Origin: Undibacterium sp. Jales W-56
GTDB lineage: Bacteria > Pseudomonadota > Gammaproteobacteria > Burkholderiales > Burkholderiaceae_D
Length of the DNA: 64,000 nucleotides
NCBI RefSeq assembly: GCF_025548535.1
Contig: NZ_JAJLQW010000002.1
Span: 248,001 to 312,000 of the forward strand
Direction: 5' to 3'
Numbering within the stretch: the first letter of the stretch is position 1; each line of letters begins with the position of its first letter. Below are positions 36,462 through 45,549 of the stretch, one piece after another. The position numbers were made by a program, and so were the translations under genes. The notes under the pieces were generated by a model, which saw nothing but the letters and a program-made list of their open reading frames with translations, made no database searches and was not told the DNA's origin.

Positions 36462-36717
36462 AATGAGCTTCCTAAAGATGGAAAATGAATCTCGTCAGGA
36501 TTTGTCGTGATTGTTTTTATACTCCGCTAAGACTATTTAAGCAACCAAATATGAGATGGACAGAGCCGATGCCGCATAAAAACGACTGATACCGGAAATA
36601 GCAATAAATCGCATGGCTCAAGCAATTCCTGCAGGGGATTGCCTGTCCCCAAAATGATGTGGTCTCAATGAAAGCGGAATTTTCATGGAGACTACTGCTG
36701 CTTTGGCTTGAACGAAT

Positions 36718-37185
36718 TTACAAAAAACGATCCAGGATTTTGCGGCTATGCTTATCTATCTCAAACATGTCTCGTATCAGGAAATGAATACCGTGATTAT
36801 CGGCAATCAGCAAAGAGCTTCTGCCAATACGGCGAATATCCTCCTCCCCTTTCAATACAAAAGCAGTATCGCCGCGATCGGTCTTGACGCTCCAGGTACA
36901 TGGAGTGGCATAGCTCGTGACACTGAGAATTTGCCGTATCTCCGGCATGAATTCACGCCCTTCAAGCTCCTCGTTCACCAGCATCCGCACTGACTCCGGC
37001 AAATCGCTGAGCCTGGCGATCCATGCGACTTCCTGTCCATCCTGCAAGACCATGGAAATACCTTCGTGCGGCGTCTGGATCGGGAAGGCACGTACCGGAC
37101 TGACGTGGTCATGGATGTCGCCAGTTGCGGTAACCAATACCAGATGGCCGAAGTTGTTACGGCTCAGTTGAAAATGATCACTCAT
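36718..37185 (-). CDS. DUF1854 protein, cyanophycin-associated
   Basis: About 155 residues from MSDHFQLSRNNFGHLVLVTA. The start is set by GGAGAATAAG immediately upstream; an open frame nine codons longer lacks it. The DUF1854 pattern includes VRAFPIQTPHEGISMVL, the TDRGDTAFVLKGEEDIRRIG strand pair and a C-terminal IRDMFEIDKHSRKIL helix. In Burkholderiales this family travels with an ABC transporter next to cyanophycin synthetases, as here. It starts one base after the transporter stop. Its molecular role is unknown; a regulatory or adaptor subunit is likely. Confidence 0.85.
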   Translation of the reverse strand: MSDHFQLSRNNFGHLVLVTATGDIHDHVSPVRAFPIQTPHEGISMVLQDGQEVAWIARLSDLPESVRMLVNEELEGREFMPEIRQILSVTSYATPCTWSVKTDRGDTAFVLKGEEDIRRIGRSSLLIADNHGIHFLIRDMFEIDKHSRKILDRFL

Positions 37186-37186
37186 C

Positions 37187-39457
37187 TTATTCTCCACCAC
37201 CGAGATTGGCATTGCGGGCCTGTGCCTGATACAAACGGAAATACGCTCCTTCGCGCGCCATCAGATCATCATGGCTGCCGACTTCGACCACCACACCGCG
37301 ATCCAGCACCACCAATCTGTCGGCTTTGTGCAAGGTCGACAAGCGATGCGCAATCGCAATCGTGGTGCGGCCTTTGACCAGGTTATCGAGCGCTTTCTGG
37401 ATTTCTTTTTCGGTCTCGGAGTCAACCGACGACGTGGCCTCATCCATGATCAGGATGCGCGGATCGATCAGCAAGGCACGGGCAATCGAGATACGCTGAC
37501 GCTCACCACCGGAGAGTCCTTGCCCGCGTTCGCCGACCATAGAATCATAGCCTTGCGGCAAACGTAAAATGAATTCATGCGCATGGGCAGCACGCGCGGC
37601 GGCCACGATATCTTCCCGACTCGCATTTGGCTTGCCATACGCGATATTGTCCGCAATCGTGCCAAAAAACAGAAAAGGCTCTTGCAATACCAGTCCAATA
37701 TTCTGACGATAATCGGAAACCGCAAACGACCGGATATCCACGCCATCGAGCAAAATCGCACCCTCTGATACATCATAAAAACGGCAAATCAGATTCACCA
37801 GCGTACTTTTGCCGGACCCGCTATGGCCAACCAGGCCGATCATTTCTCCAGGTTGTATCGACAGATTAATGCCGCGATTCACCGCGCGATTACCGTAACG
37901 GAAACCGACTTCGCGCAATTCGATCTGACCTTTGACTTCCTTGACTTTGACCGGCTGCTGCGGATCAGGCACGCTGGATACATGATCGAGAATATCGAAA
38001 ATACGTTTCGCTGCAGACGCCGATTTTTGCGTTACCGAGACGATACGACTCATGGAATCGATGCGACCGTAAAAATTACTGATGAAAGCAACTGCAGCCA
38101 CCAGTGCACCGACCGTAATTTCGTTATGCGAGACCTGCCAGATACCGAAGGCCCAGACCACCAGAATCCCGAGATCGGTCAAGAATGAGACGGTTGGCGA
38201 AAACAGGGACCAGATCTTATTCAGCTTATCGTTGACGGCCAGATTATGTTTATTCGCTTCGCGGAAACGCAGCGCTTCACGTTTTTCCTGCGCAAAGGCT
38301 TTGACCACGCGGATGCCGGGGATCGTGTCGGCCAGCACATTCGTGACCTCGCCCCAGACCCGGTCGATTTTTTCGAAACCGGTACGCAACTTGTCGCGTA
38401 CCAGATGAATCATCCAGGCAATAATCGGCAGCGGCAGCAGCGTTACCAAGGCCAGCTTGGTATTGATTTGCAATAAGGCGACCACGGTCATCACGAACAT
38501 CAATACGTCGGTGGCGAAGTCAAGTAAATGCAAGGACAGATACACGCAAATCCGGTCGCTCTCGCTACCGATGCGCGACATCAGATCGCCGGTGCGTTTA
38601 CCACCAAAATACTCCAGCGATAGTTTTAGCAAATGCTGATAGGTCGTAGTGCGCAGATCGGCACCGATACGTTCGGACACCAGGGCCAGGATATACGTCT
38701 TGCCCCAGCTCAGCAGCCAGGCGAGCACCGCAGACCCCAGCAAACCACCGATATACAAAGTCACCAGATGCGGATCGACATGCTGGCCGTTTTGATACGG
38801 GATCAGCACTTCATCCGTCAGCGGCTTGGTCAGGTAGCGCGGAATCATATGTGCGCCCGTGCCGAGCAACATCAGACTAAAGCCAGCCAGCAATTGCCAG
38901 CGGTACGGATGGGCAAAACGCCACAGGCGGAACAAGGTCCAGGTCGATGGCGGGGTATAAATCACCTTGGTGCAGATCGGACACTCGTCCTGATCCGGCT
39001 CCAGCGGCGCTTTGCAGGTCGGGCAAATATGTTGTTCGGCCTTCTCTACCGGCATGCCTGTTACGTGGCTATGCAATTGCTCTTTAAACTGATCCATCAA
39101 GCGGATCATCAGCAGATTTTGTCCGAGGGTGAAACACCAGCTCGCCAGCCGCCCGCTGTCGTCGAACAACTCCAAATGACCGACGCCGGCATGATCATGA
39201 TGCTGGAGTTTTAAGCCCTTTTGATAATGCCAGGCTTGCCAGGCAGTCGCGCCGGGCGCGCGCGCCAATAAACGCTGACTGGTGACGACCAGAATCCCTT
39301 TAACGAAATGCAGGCGTGCATCAAGGTCAACCTCGACTGCACTTAAAACGTTCTCGTCTGTGGAAACTTGCTGCTTGATCTCTGATCGCCAGTAATTTGG
39401 TAGCAAAGCAAGCGAATTTTCGACTTGCGGATCAGAGCTTAATTGTTGTGTTGTCAT
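37187..39457 (-). CDS. Cyanophycin-associated ABC transporter (fused permease-ATPase)
   Basis: A 756-residue half-transporter. Residues 1-135 form a beta-rich PH-like region, then a zinc ribbon with Cys145/Cys148 and Cys159/Cys162 (CPTCKA, CPIC). Six membrane helices of the exporter type lie at about 175-475. The ATPase follows with Walker A GHSGSGKST, signature LSGGERQRISIARAL, Walker B ILIMDEATSSVD and the switch His in IAHRLSTL. The soluble N-terminus is unlike classical MsbA-type exporters. It is divergent from cphA' and followed by the DUF1854 gene. Transport of cyanophycin building blocks or breakdown dipeptides is inference. Confidence 0.9.
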   Translation of the reverse strand: MTTQQLSSDPQVENSLALLPNYWRSEIKQQVSTDENVLSAVEVDLDARLHFVKGILVVTSQRLLARAPGATAWQAWHYQKGLKLQHHDHAGVGHLELFDDSGRLASWCFTLGQNLLMIRLMDQFKEQLHSHVTGMPVEKAEQHICPTCKAPLEPDQDECPICTKVIYTPPSTWTLFRLWRFAHPYRWQLLAGFSLMLLGTGAHMIPRYLTKPLTDEVLIPYQNGQHVDPHLVTLYIGGLLGSAVLAWLLSWGKTYILALVSERIGADLRTTTYQHLLKLSLEYFGGKRTGDLMSRIGSESDRICVYLSLHLLDFATDVLMFVMTVVALLQINTKLALVTLLPLPIIAWMIHLVRDKLRTGFEKIDRVWGEVTNVLADTIPGIRVVKAFAQEKREALRFREANKHNLAVNDKLNKIWSLFSPTVSFLTDLGILVVWAFGIWQVSHNEITVGALVAAVAFISNFYGRIDSMSRIVSVTQKSASAAKRIFDILDHVSSVPDPQQPVKVKEVKGQIELREVGFRYGNRAVNRGINLSIQPGEMIGLVGHSGSGKSTLVNLICRFYDVSEGAILLDGVDIRSFAVSDYRQNIGLVLQEPFLFFGTIADNIAYGKPNASREDIVAAARAAHAHEFILRLPQGYDSMVGERGQGLSGGERQRISIARALLIDPRILIMDEATSSVDSETEKEIQKALDNLVKGRTTIAIAHRLSTLHKADRLVVLDRGVVVEVGSHDDLMAREGAYFRLYQAQARNANLGGGE

Positions 39458-39930
39458 CGTTTGACTGGCCCGGATTCATGGCAAGAAATGGAGTGTTAAA
39501 AAATAAATCGTTGGCATCGTGATGCAGTCTTCATGCGACCGTTCATAGGCCGAATGCTCTCAGCTCGTATAAATTATTGAATTATTCTTGAATAAGACGC
39601 TGAAATTTATCAATAGCGCATCAATGGCGGCAATTAGATGCTTTTCACGACGAGACTAACTCATCCAACATATCACTAGAGCATTAATTTACGGTATTCT
39701 ATCGAAACAAAAAATTCGGACAAAAACCTGACCAGGAAGATGCAAAAATTGACACGATAATGCGAAAAATTCGCACAAGTATACCAGCAAGCGTTCTGGG
39801 CAATTGCGAAATTGCTCTATAACAAACCTGATCCAGTCCGAAAAAACCTCGCTCAGGAGCTTGCCCCGAACGACCTTATATATGAATCAGCACGAATTGA
39901 ATCAAGGTTAAAATGCAGATTCGCCGAAAT

Positions 39931-40017
39931 AGCCGCTGATATATCGGTGGCAATAAGGTGACTATGGCGGCAACCCGGCTTGAAGTTAGCCGCCGATATG
40001 CTGGCGGATATGGTGAC
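39931..40017. promoter_or_regulatory. Two tandem dyads, candidate operators for cphA'
   Basis: GCCGCTGATATATCGGTGGC (39932-39951) is an imperfect palindrome centred on GATATATC. GCCGCCGATATGCTGGCGGA (39989-40008) is a second copy with arms GCCGCC/GGCGG. Each is followed by GGTGAC, so about 30 bp is directly repeated with centres 57 bp apart. They lie 100-180 bp before cphA'. A regulator site is inference. Confidence 0.45.
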
Positions 40018-40035
40018 GGCCCGGTATTAATATAA
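39964..40035 (+). CDS. Possible 23-residue leader peptide upstream of cphA'
   Basis: The open frame starts MAATRLEVSRRYAGGYGDG and ends PVLI. AAGGTG with five bases between AGG and the ATG is a good ribosome site. Three of 23 residues are Arg, two in tandem. It ends 74 nt before the cphA' start and contains the second dyad, so the conservation of that DNA could be for either reason. Treat as tentative. Confidence 0.25.
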   Translation: MAATRLEVSRRYAGGYGDGPVLI

Positions 40036-40109
40036 ATTTCAGTAGCAAGTACACGCCTCTGAGAGATTTAAGAACGAAAAAAACGTTCTGCTATCAAGAA
40101 ATCAAATAC

Positions 40110-42290
40110 ATGATAACGAAGAAGAAAGACATAGAATTTCTCCGTGTGACCCATTTACGCGGACCTAATATCTGGACTTATCGCCCTGTAATCGAAGCTT
40201 GGCTAGATATAGGAACGCTGGAAGATTTTCCCTCGAATACCCTCCCCGGACTGTATGAGCGGCTGACCGCCTGGTTGCCAGGCCTGGTTGAGCATCGTTG
40301 CAGCGAAGCCAAACGCGGCGGTTTTTTAGAGCGCCTGAAAGAAGGCACCTGGGCCGGACATATACTTGAGCACGTGGTGCTCGAATTGCAAAATCTCTCG
40401 GGAATGCGGACCGGCTTCGGCCAGACCCGCTCTACGTCTGAAATTGGCATCTACAAAATGGCGTTCCGCACCAGGCAAGAGCAGGTAGGCAAAGCGGCAC
40501 TGGCAGTCGCCCGCGATCTGTTGATGGCAGCCATTGACGATACGCCGTTCGACCTCGATGCCAGACTGGTCGAATTGCGCGACATGGTCGATTCACTCTG
40601 TCTCGGCCCTTCAACCGCGCATATTGTTGACGCTGCGACCGAACGCAAGATTCCATCTATCCGCTTAACCGACGGCAACCTGGTTCAGTTAGGTTATGGT
40701 GCCGCCCAGCGCCGCATCTGGACCGCCGAGACTGACCGCACCAGTGCGATTGCCGAGAGCATCGCCAGCGACAAGGATTTAACCAAATCATTACTACAAT
40801 CCTGCGGCGTCCCGGTACCCGAAGGCAGTCTGGTCAAAAGCGCAGAAGAAGCATGGGAAGCCGCTGAAGACATTGGCGTCCCTGTCGTAGTCAAACCTTA
40901 CGACGGCAATCATGGTCGCGGCGTATCGCTGAACCTGATGACGGAAGCCGATGTGCATGCCGCCTATCATCTGGCAGCACGCAAGGGCGACAGTCAAAGC
41001 GTCATCGTGGAACGCTTCATTACCGGCAACGAACATCGCCTGTTAGTCGTCGGCAAACGCCTGGTCGCGGCGGCCAAGGGCGAGGCCTTATGGGTCATCG
41101 GCGACGGCACCTCAAATATCATCAAGCTGGTGGATGAGCAAATCAATACCGATCCACGCCGTGGCACTAACGAAGATTCCCCGTTGAATGCCTTGGCGCC
41201 GGAGAACGGCGCAGAAATCATACTGGAACTCGAACGTCAGGGCTTTACCGCGTATTCAGTGCCATTAGACGGGCAAAAAGTATTGATACAACCGAATGGC
41301 AATGTCGCCTTCGACGTCACCGATGAAGTACATCCGTCAATCGCCGAAGCCGCCGCCCTGGCGGCACGGGTTGTCGGTTTGGATATCGCCGGCATCGATC
41401 TGGTTGCAGAAGATATCTCACGTCCGCTGGAAGAGCAGCGCGGCGCCATCATCGAGGTCAATGCCAGTCCTGGTTTATTGGCGCATCTAAAACCCGCTGA
41501 AGGCAAACCCAGACCGGTCGGTACCGCCATCATTGCGCATCTGTTTGCCGCTGAAGAAAGTGGCCGCATCCCGGTCATCGGCGTCGCCGGCTCACAAGGC
41601 ACCAGCCTGATCGCGCGCCTGATCGCCAGCATGATTCATGTCAGCGGCAAGCATACCGGCGTCGCCTGCAGCCAGGGTTTGTTCCTCGATCAGCGTCAGG
41701 TTGTTAAAACCGATTGTGCGCAATGGGAGGCCAGCCAACGTCTGTTATTGAATCGTTCTGTCGAAGCGGCGGTATTTGAAACGAATGCCAGAATGATCCT
41801 GACTGAAGGATTGGCCTACGATAAATGTCAGGTTGCGGTTGTGACGGACATGGATGGTCATGCCAACCTGGGTGAGTTCTATATCAATGCAGCAGACCAG
41901 ATGTTCAGGGTCATGCGCACCCAGGTCGATGTGGTGTTGCCTGACGGCGTTGCGGTACTCAACGCAGCCCAGCCGCAAGTCGTTGAACTGGCGGAACTGT
42001 GCGACGGCAAAGTGATTTTCTATGGCATCAACCCGGCATTGGATGCCATCGCCCAGCATCGCGCACAGAATCAGCGCGCCGTGTTTTTACGGGATGGCCA
42101 GGTAGTCCTGGCAACCGGTGCAGAAGAAATCGACATATTTTCTTTGTCAACGCTGAAACCGAGCAAGGCAGCGCAGCCTGAAGCCATCATGGCTGCAGTT
42201 GCGGCTGCCTGGGCGCTGGATATTTCAGCCGATTTTATCGTTGCCGGTTTGAGAACCTTTGATTCCAGCCCGAAGAAATCCCCGTATTAA
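40110..42290 (+). CDS. cphA': Cyanophycin synthetase-like protein with degenerate Mur-ligase site (CphA')
   Basis: A 726-residue relative of cyanophycin synthetase. The N-terminal domain (1-160) and the ATP-grasp domain (about 200-480, with VPVVVKPYDGNHGRGVSLN and IIEVNASPGLLAHL) are intact. In the Mur-ligase domain the P-loop reads GSQGTS (about residue 492) where CphA has GTNGKTT, so Lys and the following Thr are lost. The C-terminal Mur subdomain of about 130 residues is missing. Such proteins occur beside CphA in several beta-proteobacteria, and in Cupriavidus both genes are reported to be needed for polymer formation. Likely only one of the two additions (Asp or Arg) or dipeptide ligation remains. 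Confidence 0.9.
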   Translation: MITKKKDIEFLRVTHLRGPNIWTYRPVIEAWLDIGTLEDFPSNTLPGLYERLTAWLPGLVEHRCSEAKRGGFLERLKEGTWAGHILEHVVLELQNLSGMRTGFGQTRSTSEIGIYKMAFRTRQEQVGKAALAVARDLLMAAIDDTPFDLDARLVELRDMVDSLCLGPSTAHIVDAATERKIPSIRLTDGNLVQLGYGAAQRRIWTAETDRTSAIAESIASDKDLTKSLLQSCGVPVPEGSLVKSAEEAWEAAEDIGVPVVVKPYDGNHGRGVSLNLMTEADVHAAYHLAARKGDSQSVIVERFITGNEHRLLVVGKRLVAAAKGEALWVIGDGTSNIIKLVDEQINTDPRRGTNEDSPLNALAPENGAEIILELERQGFTAYSVPLDGQKVLIQPNGNVAFDVTDEVHPSIAEAAALAARVVGLDIAGIDLVAEDISRPLEEQRGAIIEVNASPGLLAHLKPAEGKPRPVGTAIIAHLFAAEESGRIPVIGVAGSQGTSLIARLIASMIHVSGKHTGVACSQGLFLDQRQVVKTDCAQWEASQRLLLNRSVEAAVFETNARMILTEGLAYDKCQVAVVTDMDGHANLGEFYINAADQMFRVMRTQVDVVLPDGVAVLNAAQPQVVELAELCDGKVIFYGINPALDAIAQHRAQNQRAVFLRDGQVVLATGAEEIDIFSLSTLKPSKAAQPEAIMAAVAAAWALDISADFIVAGLRTFDSSPKKSPY

Positions 42291-42437
42291 GGTAAACAGG
42301 CGTCACTGTACTGACAAGACATGAAGGTAGCCAAGCTGGGCAATGGCCTGACGCAAGACACTGCGCAAACACGCCAGCAAAGTTGGTTACCGAGCAAACA
42401 AACCATTGGCAAAGCCATCAAGATAGGATGAAGGTTT

Positions 42438-45008
42438 ATGGAAGTATCACGCATACGAGCGCTACGCGGCCCCAATCTCTGGAGCCATCACACCGCCGTT
42501 GAGGCGATTGTCAGCTGTAGCGAAGCAGAACTCTCAGTAGGCGACATGAAAGGATTTGAAGTACGCTTGCGTGCCCGCTTCCCAGAAATAAGCCCCCTGC
42601 AGCCGACCGGCCATAATGAGCCGATTCCTATGGCGCATGTGCTGGAACTGGCGGCGCTTGGCTTGCAGGCGCAAGCGGGTTGCCCGGTCACATTCAGCCG
42701 TACTACCCAGACTTTAGAGGCAGGCACCTTCCAGGTCGTCGTTGAATATTCGGAAGAAGCAGTCGGTCGCCTGGCCCTGGAATTGGCCGAAAATTTAGTC
42801 CAAAGCGCGATCAGCGACACCGCATTTGATCTCGCTGGAGCGCTGTCACAGCTCAGAGAACTCGATGAAGACGTCCGGCTCGGCCCCTCCACCGGCTCCA
42901 TTGTGCAGGCTGCGGTCGACCGTAATATTCCTTATCGTCGCCTGACCGAAGGCAGTCTGGTGCTGTTCGGCTGGGGCAGTCGCCAGCGCAAGATTCAAGC
43001 TGCCGAAATGGATGGCACCAGCGCGATTGCCGAAGCGATTGCGCAAGATAAAGAACTCACCAAAAAGCTGCTGGACGCCGCCGGCGTGCCTGTACCGCTT
43101 GGCCGTACCGTGCTCGACCTGGAGGACGCCTGGAAAGTCGCCTGCGAAATCGGCCTGCCGGTGGTTGTCAAACCCAAAGACGGCAATCAGGGCAAAGGCG
43201 TGACCGTCAATGTCACCACGCGTGAACAACTGGAGGCGGGCTATCACGCCGCTGCCGAATTCCGCGATGACATCCTGGTTGAACGCTATTTGCCGGGCAA
43301 CGATTTTCGCCTGCTGGTGGTCGGCAATAAACTCATCGCCGCCGCTCGCCGCGATCCGCCGCAAGTCGTCGGCGATGGCGTACATTCGGTACGGGAACTG
43401 GTTGAACAGGTCAACAAAGATCCGCGTCGCGGCACCGGTCATGCCACCTCGCTGACCAAAATCCGCTTTGACGATATCGCCCTGGCCAGCCTGGCGAAAC
43501 AAGATCTGGTCGCGGACTCGATCCCGGCCAAAGGCCAGCGCGTGATCTTGCGTAACAACGCGAATCTCTCTACCGGCGGCGCTGCCACCGACGTCACCGA
43601 CGATGTCCATCCAGAAGTCGCGGCGCGTGCCGTAGTCGCCGCACAAATGGTGGGCCTCGATATTTGCGGCGTCGATCTGGTATGCGACAGCGTACTCAAA
43701 CCGATTGAAGACCAGAATGGCGGCATCGTCGAAGTCAATGCCGCTCCTGGCTTGCGCATGCATTTGTCCCCCTCATTCGGCAAAGGCCGGGCCGTTGGCG
43801 AAGCGATTGTGTCGTCGATGTTCGAAGACGGTAACGATGGCCGTATCCCTATCGTTGCAGTGACCGGCACTAACGGCAAGACCACGACTGTGCGCCTGAT
43901 CGCGCATCTGCTGACGGCCAGCGGATTGCGTACCGGCATGACCAATACCGACGGCGTGTACATCGAAGGCCGCCGTATCGACAGCGGCGATTGCAGCGGC
44001 CCTCGCAGCGCGCGTAATGTCCTGTTGCATCCCGATGTCGATGCCGCCGTATTTGAAACCGCACGCGGCGGTGTCCTGCGCGAAGGTCTGGCGTTTGATC
44101 GCTGCCAGGTTGCCGTGGTTACCAATATCGGCTCCGGCGATCATCTGGGCCTGAACTACATCACCACAGTCGAAGACCTGGCGGTGCTGAAACGCGTGAT
44201 CGTGCAAAACGTGGCCGATAAAGGCGTCGCCGTATTGAACGCCGCCGACCCGATCGTGGCGGGCATGGCAGTCAATTGCAGCGGTTCAGTGACGTTTTTC
44301 GCCGCCGATGGACAACATCCGATTATGGCAACGCATCGGGCCCAGGGCCATCGCGTGGTCTATGTCGAGGGCAGCAATCTGGTCGCAGTAGAAGGCAAGA
44401 AACGTCACGAAATTCCGCTTGCCGATATCCCCATTACACGCAACGGCAGCATCGGCTTCCAGGTCGAGAACGTGATGGCATCCGTCGCCGCCGCCTGGGG
44501 GGTGAATATCGCCTGGGATACGATCCATACCGGCCTCAAATCGTTCGCCAATGAAAGCGATAATGCCCCAGGCCGCTTCAATTTATTCAATTATCGCGGC
44601 GCGACTCTGATTGCTGACTATGGTCACAATCCGGATGCAATTCTGGCTCTGGTACGTGCGGTCGAAAGCATGCCGGCCAAACGCCGTTCCGTGGTGATCA
44701 GCGGTGCTGGTGATCGCCGCGATCAGGATATCCGTCAACAGACTGAGATCCTCGGCGATGCGTTTGATGATGTGGTGCTGTATCAGGATCAATGTCAACG
44801 CGGTCGCGCCGATGGCGAAGTGGTGGCCCTGCTGCGCGCCGGTTTAGCGAACGCCAATCGCACCAAGCGCATCGACGAAATTAATGGCGAGTTTCTGGCG
44901 ATAGACACGGCAATGGCACGTCTGGGCGAAGGCGACCTGTGCCTGATCCTGATTGATCAGGTAGAAGAAGCTCTGGCGCATATTGCGCAGCGTATTGCTG
45001 AAGGATAA
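42438..45008 (+). CDS. cphA: Cyanophycin synthetase
   Basis: An 856-residue enzyme that builds the Asp-Arg polymer cyanophycin, a nitrogen store, from ATP, aspartate and arginine. The N-terminal domain (1-160) is followed by the ATP-grasp domain (about 200-470, with LPVVVKPKDGNQGKGVTVN and GIVEVNAAPGLRMH), which adds Asp. The Mur-ligase-like domain has an intact P-loop GTNGKTTT (about 476) and the C-terminal lobe NAPGRFNLF then ADYGHNPDAI, which adds Arg. The length is close to other bacterial CphA proteins. It follows cphA' after 147 bp. No cyanophycinase is in the window. Confidence 0.95.
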   Translation: MEVSRIRALRGPNLWSHHTAVEAIVSCSEAELSVGDMKGFEVRLRARFPEISPLQPTGHNEPIPMAHVLELAALGLQAQAGCPVTFSRTTQTLEAGTFQVVVEYSEEAVGRLALELAENLVQSAISDTAFDLAGALSQLRELDEDVRLGPSTGSIVQAAVDRNIPYRRLTEGSLVLFGWGSRQRKIQAAEMDGTSAIAEAIAQDKELTKKLLDAAGVPVPLGRTVLDLEDAWKVACEIGLPVVVKPKDGNQGKGVTVNVTTREQLEAGYHAAAEFRDDILVERYLPGNDFRLLVVGNKLIAAARRDPPQVVGDGVHSVRELVEQVNKDPRRGTGHATSLTKIRFDDIALASLAKQDLVADSIPAKGQRVILRNNANLSTGGAATDVTDDVHPEVAARAVVAAQMVGLDICGVDLVCDSVLKPIEDQNGGIVEVNAAPGLRMHLSPSFGKGRAVGEAIVSSMFEDGNDGRIPIVAVTGTNGKTTTVRLIAHLLTASGLRTGMTNTDGVYIEGRRIDSGDCSGPRSARNVLLHPDVDAAVFETARGGVLREGLAFDRCQVAVVTNIGSGDHLGLNYITTVEDLAVLKRVIVQNVADKGVAVLNAADPIVAGMAVNCSGSVTFFAADGQHPIMATHRAQGHRVVYVEGSNLVAVEGKKRHEIPLADIPITRNGSIGFQVENVMASVAAAWGVNIAWDTIHTGLKSFANESDNAPGRFNLFNYRGATLIADYGHNPDAILALVRAVESMPAKRRSVVISGAGDRRDQDIRQQTEILGDAFDDVVLYQDQCQRGRADGEVVALLRAGLANANRTKRIDEINGEFLAIDTAMARLGEGDLCLILIDQVEEALAHIAQRIAEG

Positions 45009-45029
45009 TTCAGTATTTCAAATGACAAT

Positions 45030-45089
45030 CCGCAAGCTGGATGCGCCTTTCAGGCCATTTTCGTGCCGCAAGGCGCACCCGGCTTGCGG
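45030..45089. repeat. REP-like hairpin after cphA
   Basis: CCGCAAGCTGGATGCGCC and GGCGCACCCGGCTTGCGG are inverted copies (16 of 18 pairs) around a 24-nt loop. A related pair occurs at 63257-63316. It may also stabilise or end the cphA transcript, but no T-tract follows. Confidence 0.6.
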
Positions 45090-45172
45090 ACTCCTTATCT
45101 GATGGAGCTCATTCTGACACCCAGAAAGACTCAGGAACATTGCCTCAATCAAGCTAACCAAACGGAATTCCC

Positions 45173-45439
45173 ATGACCAATACCAAACTGCATGATTGCA
45201 AAAACCAGCCCGTTGCGGTCGGCGATATCGTGCGCGTCATCAGCCTGAGCCAGGATTTTATTAAAAGCTTTCCCGCCGACGAACGCATCTTGTTTGAATC
45301 GATGATCGGTAATTTTTTTAAAATCATCGACCTCGACGAATATGGTCAAGCCTGTGTCGTGCGCGAATGGCACGACGAACAAGGCCTGCCGCAAACCCAT
45401 GTGATCGCGCTCGATCCTGAAGAAATGGAAAAAATGTAA
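45173..45439 (+). CDS. Conserved-looking hypothetical protein downstream of cphA
   Basis: An 88-residue protein I cannot assign. It is mainly beta with a short helix: an N-terminal segment VAVGDIVRVISLSQDF like the start of an SH3-like or KOW-type small barrel, and a C-terminal acidic tail (DPEEMEKM). It lies 164 bp after cphA on the same strand, beyond a REP-like hairpin, so co-transcription with the cyanophycin genes is possible but unproven. Confidence 0.65.
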   Translation: MTNTKLHDCKNQPVAVGDIVRVISLSQDFIKSFPADERILFESMIGNFFKIIDLDEYGQACVVREWHDEQGLPQTHVIALDPEEMEKM

Positions 45440-45549
45440 TCGCCCGGCTACCTCATTCCCAACGAGTTCCATCGCATCTAAACTGCCTCAGCTGCTTCAC
45501 CGCCAGCCCCAAAAAGCGGAGCTGGCACCTCACTGATCATTTTCAGCCA

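Larger units (their letters stand above)
39458..40109. other. 652-bp divergent control region of the cyanophycin locus
   Basis: No large gene. The left 350 bp is A/T-rich and should hold the promoter of the ABC gene. The right part holds two related dyads (39931-39962 and 39988-40017), two very short frames beginning at 39883 and 39913 (the latter, MQIRRNSR, has three Arg in eight codons) and a possible 23-codon leader ORF. Confidence 0.5.
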
